36,371 nucleotides of DNA from Priapulus caudatus. Lineage: Eukaryota > Priapulida > Priapulimorpha > Priapulimorphida > Priapulidae. Where the stretch lies: the NCBI RefSeq assembly GCF_000485595.1, contig NW_014577279.1, forward strand, positions 483,321 through 519,691, read 5' to 3'. The notes below the pieces were generated by a model, which searched no databases, was not told the DNA's origin, and worked only from the letters and a program-made list of their open reading frames with translations. The position numbers and the translations under genes were made by a program. Within the stretch, counting starts at the first letter, position 1; each line of letters opens with the position of its first letter. Below, in pieces: positions 19,509-29,980 of the stretch.

Positions 19509-20496
19509 TAGCTCACCTTGGGTGTGATAGCTAGAAGAAGGAGGGGGATATATAAAGCAAGAGTATATATGGGAGAACTCCCATTATATAGCATATCTCC
19601 CATTATATACTCTTGATAATGATATATGTAGTTAAATTTTGATGCGAAAATAAATGTTTCAGATCTGAAAGTCTGAAATCTTGACGAGAGATGGTGCTAC
19701 GCCTAAATGATCGCCATTTTGGTTTTCGAATATCACGCAAATAAAAACAATAAAATATTCCAGTCAAATTATTGTAACGAAGAATCTAAAACACAATATT
19801 ACACGTATATATAGGTATGATTGTATAGAGTTGTTGACCAGTTACGAAATAAACGTAATAGGACGTTGTCATTTCTCCCATAGGCGTAACAACTGTTTTG
19901 GGGCTAGCCTTACACATTCACATACCAAAATTTAACAAGATCGAATGAATTTAGATGGCCATTTTCTTTTTTCCCAAAACGTGGGCGTGGCTCGAAAGTA
20001 GGTAGACTGGCATGCTCCAAAATAGGAAGTTCAAATCTCTCCCATAGGAGATACAACTGTATTCAATTTGAAACATGTGAGTCAAACGGTTCTAGAGTTA
20101 TCGTTGACCGTAGGCACACATTGAAATGCATAGTAAAATTGCCAACATCTACATAATTTGCATAATTTAAAAAAAATATCAAAACCCGTGTGATATGTTT
20201 TGGGGCCAGTCCTTATTCATTCACATACTAGAAATGAGCAAAATCCGTTGAACCTGAACTGACTTATGGCCATTTCCATTTTTGCCAAAAAGTGGACGTG
20301 GCTCGAGTGTATGTCAACTGGCGTGCTCCAAAATAGGACGTTCAAACCTCTCCCATAGGAGTAACAACTATATGCAATTTGAAACATGTGGGTCAAACGG
20401 TTATTGAGTTATCGTTGACCGTAGCCAAATGTTGACGGACGAACGGACGAACGTACCCATGGCAATAGCTCATCTTGACGATGTCAAGGCGAGCTA
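19509..20496. mobile_element. 988-bp TAGCTC-ended TIR element with tandem internal units
   Basis: The left end TAGCTCACCTTGGGTGTGAT and the right end (complement TAGCTCGCCTTGACATCGTC) form imperfect TIRs. Inside, a unit of about 305-312 bp is present twice (about 19893-20118 and 20198-20424). Each unit has GTTTTGGGGC, GGCCATTT, GTGGCTCGA, GCTCCAAAATAGGA, CTCCCATAGGAG and GAGTTATCGTTGACCGTAG. GACGGACGAACGGACGAACG lies near the right end. No transposase. The hairpin element at 19558-19618 sits inside the left end. Confidence 0.75.
19558..19618. mobile_element. 61-bp hairpin element, CAAGAG variant
   Basis: CAAGAGTATATATGGGAG on the left is matched by CTCCCATTATATACTCTTG and GATA on the right. 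A second nested inverted copy (GGGAGAACTCCC) lies at the centre. Confidence 0.8.
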
Positions 20497-20499
20497 AAA

Positions 20500-20905
20500 A
20501 CGAGGGTGGCGAAACAATCGCTATACGCTATACGCTACGTTACTAAACTCGAATATGAGTAAAAGACAACCGATTTGAGTTTCTTTCGGCATTATAATAT
20601 CGTAACTTCTAACGCACGTTTTTTTAAATCCGGTGTATGCACGTATATAAAACACAATTTCCTACACACACATAACCATAACTTATCCCCTACAATACGA
20701 TATCGGCAGATTGGCAGCTGATATCTTGCATGGTTCAATAACACATTCAAACGCTCCAATGGCAACGCTAACCGCAACATACACGCTTGGATACACACCT
20801 CCTAGGAGGCAAACGCAGAAAAATCGATGAGAAGTATAATTATCACACCTTTTCTAAACGTGAGTCACTATATAGCATATATAAGCGAGCCCCCGTGCTG
20901 CCTAG
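20500..20905. other. Unassigned stretch
   Basis: No supported gene. The 20592-20798 minus-strand frame has no recognised motif. Confidence 0.35.
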
Positions 20906-20965
20906 TGGTTAAAGCCGCACTATGCGCATCCAAACGCTTATTTCGATCTCCAGTACTAGACCAGC
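20890..20965 (+). other. tRNA-like A-box/B-box fragment at an element end
   Basis: GTGCTGCCTAGTGGTTAAAGC resembles a pol III A box and TTTCGATCTCC resembles a weak B box about 30 bp later. The sequence does not fold into a tRNA that I can draw. The second copy (29966-30015) retains TAGTGGTTAAAG but has lost the B-box-like part. It could be a tRNA-derived SINE end or a coincidence. Confidence 0.25.
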
Positions 20966-21127
20966 AAATACTTCGTGTCATGCATAATCACACTACCTTA
21001 TGGCAAAATAAACTCTAGTTCCTCCCATTTTAGTGCGCGTTTGCTTAAAACCCACAGGTGCGAAATCTGGTAATCTGGCGCCAACGCTAAATTGTTTGCC
21101 AAACAATTTCGCCAAGAATCGATTAGG

Positions 21128-21135
21128 TGACGTCA
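21128..21135. promoter_or_regulatory. CRE-type palindrome TGACGTCA in element D
   Basis: A perfect CRE/ATF consensus inside GGTGACGTCAC, conserved in copy 2 at 30238-30245. Function is not shown. Confidence 0.5.
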
Positions 21136-21164
21136 CATGTTTTTATCTTTGATACACCCGTACC

Positions 21165-21475
21165 CACAGGCACTTGAAGCGTTTCAATAAAATATAATGC
21201 TAACTAAGTACGAAATCTATTTACTACCAAATTCTATATAATAGTAGTATATATATATATATTAGTGTAAGCGTGCAACAGTCGCGCCGCGAAAGCAATG
21301 GCGCCGGCAGCGTATGGTTGGACGTAGGATTTGGACGGAATTTACGGGAAACTGTCGGCAATAATAGGTGAAAGAGAGTATAGACAGTAGGTATAGAAAC
21401 ATTAAGAATTTGGTAGTAAATAGATTTCGTATTTAGTTAGCATTATATTTTATTGAAACGCTTCAAGAGCCTGTG
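21165..21475. mobile_element. 311-bp MITE of the CACAGGC family, 8-bp duplication CCCGTACC
   Basis: TIRs of about 71 bp with two mismatches (21165-21236 and 21404-21475) start CACAGGC(A/T)CTTGAAGCG. CCCGTACC is directly repeated at 21157-21164 and 21476-21483. Copy 2 of element D carries the single, uninterrupted target (GGTACGGG at 30209-30216 on the complementary strand), which proves the insertion and the size of the duplication. Only the outer 23 bp match the 1,833-bp element at 11540-13372, so the two share a mobilising enzyme rather than a body. Confidence 0.95.
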
Positions 21476-21734
21476 CCCGTACCGCTGTACCGCAGCACCG
21501 CTCCACGGTTGCTTGGCAGAGCAACGCGAAAGTGTCAACAACATCGGTGAATTTGAACAACATTGGAGGTATTTTCAAATGCCTTTTATAAGACAACGCG
21601 CAGTGAAATGGGAGGAACTAGAGTTTATTTTGTGATAAGGTAGTGTGATTAATTTATGCATGACACGAAGTATTTGCTAGTCTAGTACTGGAGAAATTAG
21701 CGTTTGGATGCGCATAGTGCGGCTTTAAGCCAGC

Positions 21735-22450
21735 GCTCATCGCGGTCCGCTAACAACAAACTGCCCAACGACGGCCATTTCGTTTCTCCATTACGTTGCC
21801 AATCCGTTATCATTTTGCTGCCCTAGGCAAGCTTCCCCGTGTCTTCACGCAGCATTTACGCACATATTACCAGGAGTAGATAATAGGGAATTCCTTATTA
21901 TCTACTCCTGATATTACGAAGGTAATTGGCGGGTCGAGCGGTCTAACGCACGCATCTTGGTGCGGGTGACGGACGGCCTGGTATGCTACGTACACGCAGT
22001 CTATGACATTCAGCAACACCCATGATGAACGCATGCAGCATAGCAGTGCTACACCGATTACACGCCCTGACAAATTGAAACTGCTACAAAGCAGACGGAT
22101 ACACAGTTGAATAGCAAGCGGCGACAGCTGAGAGGTGGGATGCGCGCACATCCGAGGCCAAACAACCCAATCACTTTTAAAAACCCAGCGAATATCTGCT
22201 GGCAAACTGCCCCGTTTCCCACCCACCCTACACGGACAACGCGGCTTGCTCTCGTATCCTCGGTCCCGCGCGCGCATTCAACACAGATTCGACGAAAAAT
22301 TCACTCCCTGCACCATCTCCACACGTACAGCAAGTGTCTCCCCTGGCACGCCCCTTCCTGTGGCTGAATGTAAATGGGAACGGAGTGCTTGTAAATATAT
22401 AGACTAATAAAACAATTAAATATGACTACTAAATAATAACATGAACACAT
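21735..22450. other. Unassigned stretch, partly CpG-rich
   Basis: No supported gene. GGCGGGTCGAGCGGTCTAACG at 21929-21949 resembles the A box of a leucine/serine tRNA, but no B box or acceptor stem follows. Overlapping frames at 22107-22407 on plus and 21920-22277 on minus have no recognised motif. Confidence 0.35.
21871..21913. mobile_element. 43-bp hairpin element, TATCAGGAGT family
   Basis: CAGGAGTAGATAATAGGGAA is followed directly by TTCCTTATTATCTACTCCTG and ATA. The arms match the 12542-12598 copy. Confidence 0.9.
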
Positions 22451-22456
22451 TTATAC

Positions 22457-22499
22457 TATCAAGAGCATATATAAATCTGTTAATTATTTGCTCTTGATA
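22457..22499. mobile_element. 43-bp hairpin element, TATCAAGAGC variant
   Basis: TATCAAGAGCATATATAAAT pairs with TTATTTGCTCTTGATA apart from an AT-rich loop. A further half copy, TATACGCTCTTGATA, lies at 22509-22523. Confidence 0.8.
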
Positions 22500-22529
22500 C
22501 TACTTCTTTATACGCTCTTGATACACACA

Positions 22530-23388
22530 TGATATCAGGAACGAATAAAAAAGTAGGGAACTTGTTTTAAATTTGTTCATTTGGAATAATATACATATTC
22601 ACGAATACAGGTATGTTCATGGATCATTACATATAAACAAGTTTGTTTTTATTCAACCGTGATAAGTTAACGATATTAACAAATAAAGCAACAGAGAGAG
22701 AGAGTTTGTGTGCGTGCGTGCGTGCGTTTTCACGTACGGCAGACAACCTGCCCCATAAACTATATGAAGACGAACCGTGAAGGACAGTGAGTATGACGAC
22801 CTATCGATGTACATACGTCCGTGCCATATAACACCAGGCAGCTGCGGTACTTATACACTAATGACATATTATATTAATGAGTGCAAATATTCCAGATGCA
22901 ATCGGCAGCAATATGTCGACCTGTGCCTTCAATGCGGGACTAACATCAGGTGAAAAACTGCTCGCCTTGGAAGAATCAATCAATACCGTGGAGACCGGGT
23001 GTGCTGGTGTGCATATATAGGTGTCTAGCAAGGGACAAGAACCTAAGTGGCAAACCACCACCGTGCGCATTTAACGAAAAGTGCACAGTGAGCATTAAAC
23101 TAAACTGATTTCGTTAATATTTGCATTAACAGTAGTTGCTAGAAAAAACATACACAGGCACGTAAAAGTGATTAGCTTATACACGTGCTATGTACTGTAT
23201 AATAATAATAATTTGATATAATAATAAAGGGTATGCTGCTGACCAGTAATAGTAGTAGTGGTTTATACCGAAGGACTATACTGACAGTCTGTTAGTACTA
23301 TAACCCTTTCACCATCTATACATGTATAGATATAGATATAGAATAGATGTATATGATTTACAAACTCCTGTACATATTGTAGAGATGT
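22530..23388. other. Mostly unassigned; short AG and GCGT microsatellites
   Basis: AG run at 22692-22705 followed by GT/GCGT at 22706-22729. A minus-strand frame at 22858-23070 ends in a hydrophobic segment (ILLPIASGIFALINIICH) after a possible acceptor (TTGCTAG at about 23020-23026). It could be a terminal exon, but there is no partner exon, so I do not call it. Confidence 0.3.
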
Positions 23389-23390
23389 AA

Positions 23391-23426
23391 TCAGGAGTGT
23401 ATCAACACTAATTGATACACTCCTGA
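23391..23426. mobile_element. 36-bp hairpin element, TCAGGAGTGTATCAA variant
   Basis: The perfect 15-bp arms TCAGGAGTGTATCAA and TTGATACACTCCTGA surround a 6-base loop CACTAA. This is the shortest family member in the window. Confidence 0.9.
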
Positions 23427-23473
23427 TGTAATGCGTAATAACCGCAAATTTGGCCTCAGATTTCAACCCTGTA

Positions 23474-23580
23474 TTTACTCTGCGGTTTATAAGTGCGCCA
23501 TACCGTGAGGGGAAATATACTATAGGCGCAATACTTGGTTACCCGATTCAAATTGAGGTGCGGCTTATAGGCGCCCCGCC
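23474..23580 (+). repeat. Spaced direct repeat TGCGGYTTATARG
   Basis: TGCGGTTTATAAGTGCGCC (about 23480) and TGCGGCTTATAGGCGCCCC (about 23560) are direct near-repeats. The tgcggcttata motif is common in some animal DNA-transposon remnants; the family is not assignable here. Confidence 0.45.
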
Positions 23581-24030
23581 GTTATATTATTACGCGATCA
23601 TATACGGTCAACGATGTTTATAGTGTGTGTGTAAAACTATAGTTTATGTGCTATTGTGGCTATATGTACACATGTTTATAGATATGTTCATGTTAGTTAT
23701 AGCATCACGGAATACAAATAAAGAATTGCTTTCATTCACTCCTGATGCTGCTACGATAAGCGACTGCTATAATGATGTGTTAGTACAGCGAACATCTGCA
23801 GAATCTGCATGCTAATTAATGCTAATTTTATGCTAATCACGATGAGATTCCCTCTTGTTGAAATCAACTGCGAAGAATTTGTGAATGTAAAATCCATTAC
23901 TATCTGGATTTCAACATCTCTCAGCACCAGGGAAAAAAATATAATTTATTTTTTGGGGGCTACTTTTCAAGCTCGCGTGCATGAAAATAGCACTCTAAAA
24001 TTTGGCTTGCATTGAACTCTATGCAAATTT
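23581..24030. other. Unassigned A/T-rich stretch
   Basis: Frames of 60-70 codons only, with no motif or splice context. CACTCCTGAT at 23738-23747 may be a half copy of the hairpin family. Confidence 0.3.
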
Positions 24031-24032
24031 CC

Positions 24033-24083
24033 GGGGGCTCTTTTTGGCATTTCTGGGGCTCTTTTTGGCATTTCTGGGGCTAA
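24033..24083 (+). repeat. Two-copy 21-bp tandem repeat
   Basis: GGGGCTCTTTTTGGCATTTC plus T occurs twice in tandem, followed by GGGGCT. Confidence 0.85.
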
Positions 24084-24089
24084 ATCGCC

Positions 24090-27015
24090 CCGAGCTCCCG
24101 TGTATTTTTTTCACTGCTCAGCACAGTCAGCAGGGTAACTTGTGCTGTCCAGAAGTGTCAAATAAAATTACTAGATCACATGCGCTAGATAAAATTACTT
24201 GTGATCCGTCCATCAATTTGTAATAATCATAAATGAGCCTTTTGTAATATTGTTAAAGCGATCTTTGCGAGTTGTTTCCAGCATTTTTTAGTGTTTATTC
24301 TCACTCTCATGATGCCTACTGTTGTTGCTTGAGTAACAGTAATTGTTTTAAATAACAATAAAATGTCTTAGAACCGCATGCAAAGACAAAATCATGCACG
24401 ATTACAATTTTGCATTCTCTTGTTGATTTTCGCTGTCATGTCTCGCACTTTCTCGCGGTACCGCGAGACGTCAACAAGGGTACAGTAATGCAAAAATCGC
24501 ACCGGAGATATTTTTGGTCAGATGTAAACACAGAGGTGCATAGTAGCGTAACACAAACAAGAGTGTAAGTTGTAACCTCATAAATATTAGTCTTCAAAAG
24601 TTCTAGGGACTATAACGAAGACGGAGAGAGAAGTGGATCAAATCCTCGTTGCGTACCGCCAGCGAGAATACTTATCACACACAAATAGATGCCCCTTTGT
24701 TTTAATTATGTTCGCTTGTTTGAGACGCCATTTGTGATTTTTGAAAGTCCTGACTCGAAAAAATGTATTGCTGGTATGATGTGGTCAAATCAATTTTTCT
24801 ATGCTATAACTGCATAAAATATTGGTGTTTTGAATGTTGGTGTAATCAGTGATATTTTCGCTGTCAGGTGAGACTATATTCAGCTATATTTAGTTTTTCT
24901 GAGCAAAATTCTCGCAATGATCGTTTTAAGGCGTTCCTTTACCATATAATGTTAGTAAGCTCAACACAAAATACATCCCTCAACATCTAAATTTTACAAA
25001 TTCATACTGTTGAAAAAACAAAAAACAAAGGTTTGCCTTTCCATCCAGACAAAAATGGTAGACGTCTGTGGTGTAGATCTACTTCTACAAAATTCCTCAA
25101 AAAGACTGGTACAATAAACAACCGTTTTAAAAATACATCCAGCTTACAATAAGACTGCCAATTGAGTTTACTATTGGATTGAAACAGTCCTGTCGCATGA
25201 CCGGACGTTTCGTCTTTCTGTTTATGGCAATAAACTATCACGGCACGGGAAATCGCTATGGAATCTCCACTACTAAGTCTATTTATTCGGAGGCAAAGAG
25301 CCAGCAACGTTTCCCATTTCTGTAACTGGGAATAAATAAATTAATGTAGGTTTTTTGCTCCCGCAAATACTCAAATTGATAATGATAAAAAATAGCCTGA
25401 GAAAGACGTCAATAACTCGTCACATATCTTATTTCCCTTCATTTTCATTTCGCCGAGAGAAGACTACTGTGCCACAACTAAAAAATCTAACTAAAAGGTC
25501 CACCTGCATGTGTTTATATTTATGATTCACAGTCACAGCAAAGATGGAAAAATGCAAACAACTTGGGTGTAAACATAAACTTATAAAAAACATATGCGTT
25601 AAATTAATAGTATCACAAATAAATACCAAGTGTCTACAAATACATGTCTTCACCATAATTCATCCAGTCTATATAAAATATTCTGGCTATAAAATGTATA
25701 TAGCTTCGATATTTGGTCCTAAGAATAATTTGCTTGCAACCCTCTCTTTGGTATCTTTTTAAATGCGATTGTCCATGATGAATACGTTTTTTCAAGATTT
25801 TTGCCCAATCACCACCCTACGTACTGACATTCACTAAATATTTATTTATCATTGAATAATTAAAAATGCAGAAAGAGGTATTTTTTTAAATAAATAGTCC
25901 TGAGTAACAGTTCATTGCGTAGAGATATCAATTTTCGGTGGCAGTTTATCTTAGTACCATAAATAAACGTGTCTATTTCAGACACACCTCAATGGCTTGC
26001 AGCAAGGCCAGCTGAATCATGCACGGTGACACTATCAAAATTATCTCCTGTCGTGGGCCGCCATGCAAGCCCCACCACAACATTCCGCCTCGCCCATATA
26101 CATGCACAGCCAGCATAACCGCACGTAGACCATGCATGGAGGGGGGACTTTTAATTCATAATTAAATATCTATCGAATAACGTGCACAATACCGAAAAAT
26201 AAAAACGTAATTAACGAATCAATCAAACCCCAAGAAACTTGGCAAGTCGCCGATGATCAATCACGATTTAATAGTTCATTTCTTTATGTTTCCTGCAATG
26301 TTTCATGCGCTACGCCAACGCTTAGCGATATTTGTATATATTGTTAATATTGTGTTTTCTGAGTTATTACTGTAACAATTCACTCGAGGTGCCTTCTACA
26401 GTATTTTTAATCATTCTCTATAATGAAGCGTGTCCTGCATCATTTCATGTGCAACGAGACACATCTATGCACATCAGATTGATCGCACAAGCTTCCTGTA
26501 CCATATTTCAGCAAATACTTCTGTCATTGTAACGGTTTCCCTACAACCACAAACACGAAGACAACACATGAATTCATAGCGAGTGTATCACCCGTACTTC
26601 TAGGAACATATTACGATAATGCATTATTCATATTCATCACGGGTGATTATATCTTTGGTTTTTCTGCAGTTTCAAATTTCTCCCCTTACCCTTCAGTGTC
26701 TATGGCAGGATATCGCCAGGAGTCTATTAATAGAGTATGATGATATCACATGGGTGCTACAGCATTATAGCATTACAAAATACAATTCCCTGTCTGCAGC
26801 GTTGCTATGGCCATCTCCATGCACGCAGCGCGGTATTGTTTGGCAGGTTAATCTGAAAAATCTGATATTGCTATAGAAAATGTGAGGGGGGAGGGTGGCT
26901 GTATATATATAGCCTGTATGTAACCCACGGCAGTTTCACAGGGGCTTACATATAATAGGTATATATCACTGCAACACCGAGCTGGATGCACGCATTGATT
27001 TTTTTCGCAGTCAAT
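24090..27015. other. Long unassigned intergenic stretch
   Basis: About 2.9 kb with no supported gene, TIR element or tandem array. The longest frames (25002-25307 minus, 101 codons; 26619-26876 plus, 85 codons) show no recognised motif. GCACTTTCTCGCGGTACCGCGAGACG near 24445-24470 contains a CTCGCGGTACCGCGAG palindrome. Confidence 0.35.
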
Positions 27016-27018
27016 TTG

Positions 27019-27077
27019 ATATTATAACAAATATATACATACACATACGTAACATATATATATTTGTTATTATATAA
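27019..27077. repeat. AT-rich hairpin
   Basis: TATTATAACAAATATATAC pairs with ATATATATTTGTTATTATA across a roughly 20-base spacer. It may be a palindromic mini-element unrelated to the TATCAGGAGT family. Confidence 0.6.
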
Positions 27078-27079
27078 AA

Positions 27080-27510
27080 TTATTAAATAGTTGCTTACAC
27101 TCATAACGCATGGGCTTCACATTCCATGGAGACCAAGTCTTTTTCTTTATCTTATTCTCAAAAGTTGTGGGCATGAGGGAGAGAACTGTATAGATCTAGC
27201 CATGTGATAGAGAGAGACCCTTTACGTGTGTGTGCGCTTACACGTGGGTGTGTGCGCGTGAATGTGCTCATGTGTACACTACAGGGCTAGGTTTTCTTAT
27301 CACACTATTTTAAGCGTAAGCTAGGGTTGCTATGAATACAACTTAATTTTTTATTACCACACCGTCATCGGCTATCAATCAAATTCACAAATGTATGAGC
27401 CTACAGAGCACTGAAGAAATTTTGATGGTCAGGGCTAACGAATGGCTGCAATATAAATAACTTGTGGAAATTGATAAAAAGGATGACGTGTGCATGATAA
27501 ATGGTAAAAT
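27080..27510. other. Unassigned stretch
   Basis: A short GT-rich patch near 27225-27265; nothing else seen. Confidence 0.35.
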
Positions 27511-27514
27511 ACTA

Positions 27515-28135
27515 CATCTATACTATAATTTGGCTAATCTTGTGTGTGTGTGTGTGTGTGTGTGTTTGTTTGTCCTCGCTTTTCGCCCTGATTTGTCACT
27601 CAATCGCGCTAACTGAAGATATATTCAGAATCACCACGTCTGGGAGATGGTTCTGGCTGAGAAAAAAATTTAAAAAAGTTTAAGTATTAAGTATTAAGTC
27701 AAAAATTCGAAAAGTATTAGGTCAAAAATTCGAAAAAATGCTATTCGTCAATAGATGGCAGTGCGTACAGCAGATCCACATCACATACGTGGGAATTACA
27801 CTGCGTCTCTTGACTGCCGCCGTGTGAGCATATTCAGAATCAACACGTCTGGGAGATGGTTCTGGCTCAAACAAAAATCTATTCCTCAATAGATGGTGCT
27901 ACGTCTCAGATCCCCCCCCCTACTGCAGATTCCCCCCTGCTCACTCTGCTTTGACATACACCGTACTGACACAGTAGTCAGTGACCAGTAGCTGTGCCAG
28001 TGTTCTGTTGTACCCAGTGCAGTGGTTTTCTTTTCAGTTACATGAAATATTTAACTTTATCTGCGTCACTTACATGGAGTTTATATTTAAAGACAACATT
28101 TGCTGGTTCTACGGGTATACTTTCTGCTAGTGTAC
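27515..28135 (+). repeat. Interspersed repeat family G, copy 2
   Basis: Direct match to 4655-5280 with the landmarks listed there. It includes a clean GT run (27541-27564) and a local duplication of AAGTATTA-GTCAAAAATTCGAAAA at 27680-27738. The GTCTGGGAGATGGTTCTGGCT block appears twice (about 27637 and 27850). The class is unknown. Confidence 0.85.
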
Positions 28136-28291
28136 ATAACTGAGCTAAGCATGCAACACAACAAATTCTATTATCAGCTTGTTTATCTACCAGCCAGTCT
28201 GTAAACATGGTAGTCCGAGCTGCAAGCGTAAAACCACGCAAGATAATATAATTAGGCATCTTACTATAATTAGGCATCAATTATATATTAA

Positions 28292-28761
28292 TGCCTGTTG
28301 TTGGGGTACTATAGCTGGGGGCACACGAGCGTATTTTATCGCCCGATCGCGGCGATTAAAATCGCCAGCGAATTTATACGCCCGATCACGAAGGGGCACA
28401 CGTAGCAAATTTGAGAGCGTACGCGTACGCTACTGGACGGAATCACATGATCACATGATGCATCACATGATATCAACAACACGTCCGATTGGTTTAAAAA
28501 AATCGATCGCTCGACAAAATACGCCAGACACGGGCACACGAGCGAATTTGCCAGCGTAAATAATCACTGGCGTAAATAATCGGCCGAAAATATCTAACAT
28601 TTTTTATACGGGCAATTCGTACGGGCGATTAAAATCGGCGTCGACGTGAACAGGCACACGGGCGAATTTTTCGAGCGATTTTAAAATTCGCCGCGATAGG
28701 GCGATAAAATACGCTCGTGTGCCCCTACCATATGAGAGCATAGTGCCCCCAACAACAGGCA
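28292..28761. mobile_element. 470-bp TTAA-flanked element F with iterated GGGCACACG motif
   Basis: Termini TGCCTGTTGTTGGGG and CCCCAACAACAGGCA, with TTAA at 28288-28291 and 28762-28765. Inside each end is GGGGCACACGAGCGTATTTT followed by ATCGCCC in inverted orientation. The motif GGGCACACG(A)GCGAATTT recurs at about 28386, 28529 and 28650. A 126-codon frame (28179-28559) runs across one end and is not a gene. Confidence 0.8.
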
Positions 28762-28773
28762 TTAATGTTTTTA

Positions 28774-29075
28774 GTGCATCACATGACTTTGCAATCTACT
28801 CGGCAAATATGAAGTGAATAAAAAAATCTGGAGGGCTCCATGTTAATGTCGTCTGACTGATAACAACGCTGGTCTCCCCACCTGTCGATGACTCAGGAAA
28901 ACTGCTACAGGTAGGGGAAATTGAATTCGAACAATGCAAATAACAATGCATAAATGCAATAACATGAATAACAATGCGCTGCGCAAGCAATAGTGCCTGC
29001 TCAGGCGGGCACTATTGTTTCATAGTACCTGCGACGTTATCCAATGGAATTTCAACGATTTATCACGTGATGCAC
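28774..29075 (+). mobile_element. TA-flanked MITE, family E (302 bp)
   Basis: Ends GTGCATCACATGAC and TCACGTGATGCAC with TA on both sides (28772-28773 and 29076-29077). It shares GAATTCGAACAATGCAAATA and GCGCAAGCA-GGCGGGCACTAT with 7536-7830, but has a unique central segment (about 28845-28915). It directly abuts element F. Confidence 0.85.
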
Positions 29076-29079
29076 TAAT

Positions 29080-29960
29080 ATGCATTATGAGCAAGAAGAT
29101 TCAGAGCAAATGTTTTGAGGAAAGAACTGCAGGTCACTTCCTAGGAGTTCCTAGCGTTTTTAAGTTTAGATTAAAGTAGTATTCATGCTAATAGTAATCA
29201 GAAGATGTATTAGAATTCTAGGAAATAATAAGTGAATTGTATTGGCGTAATCGTAGCACTCAAAACACAGTGATTCCACTGATTATGCAATGTTGTCCTA
29301 TGCAAACAAACCCTTGCATGACCTTTTGATGAAATTCCTGGGCCTAATGTTAGCTGCAAGTCTGATGATATTGGTGTATACTTATTCTCTATGCATTAAG
29401 TGCCCTGTATTACGATTGCCTGGTTGCCAGACACTAGTTAGCTGATTGAGAACGACGATTTGATTAGTTAGCTGAGATGCAAGCAATTTAAACCACAATG
29501 AATTGTTAAAAAACAGATCTTTGATTTACCTAAAATCCCTCTCTCGTGCTCCAAGCAATGCGCAAACATAACGAAAACAGTTTATTTTAGAAATAGAATA
29601 CCTTGCAGCTAATCATGTTTGCCCCTTCTTCTCTGCAATAATACATGCTGCTAGTCATCACCATTCCATAGTCTAGACACTAGTGCTGATATGTACACTT
29701 CCACATTGGGCCCTTAATCAGTACACAGTTACAACGTTGTCAATTGTAAGTCTAACCAATTTATAATAAATTAAACACGGTAAACTTAATTGCAGCTAGA
29801 AACGATACTGCTGAGATGTTTGTATTCATGTTAAAGGCAATTAAACAAGCCGCTAGGTGCAGGCCAATATTTATTGATATGAACAGTGATGACTTCATGA
29901 TTGTACCATGTATATGGGTGTATGTATGTATGTATGCATGTATGTACGTATACATATTAT
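29080..29960. other. Unassigned stretch
   Basis: No supported gene. A GTAT repeat at 29915-29950 runs into a TA run at 29955-29969. Confidence 0.35.
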
Positions 29961-29980
29961 ATATATATTATAGTGGTTAA

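Larger units (their letters stand above)
20913..21724. mobile_element. TTAA-flanked TIR element D, copy 1 (with nested insertion)
   Basis: The termini AGCCGCACTATGCGCATCC and its complement are flanked by TTAA (20909-20912 and 21725-21728). TTAA duplications are typical of piggyBac and Kolobok-type elements; the termini do not decide which. TIR homology extends well over 100 bp (CACTACCTTAT, CTCTAGTTCCTCCCATTT). The body carries TGACGTCA (21128-21135). The 311-bp element at 21165-21475 is inserted here. Without it the length is close to the 483 bp of copy 2. Confidence 0.85.

Noticed and set aside
21917-21990. tRNA-Leu/Ser gene
   Set aside because: Only an A-box-like stretch is present; there is no B box, anticodon arm or acceptor pairing.
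28179-28559. 126-codon frame
   Set aside because: It runs from flanking DNA into the TIR of element F and across its iterated motifs; no domain is seen.
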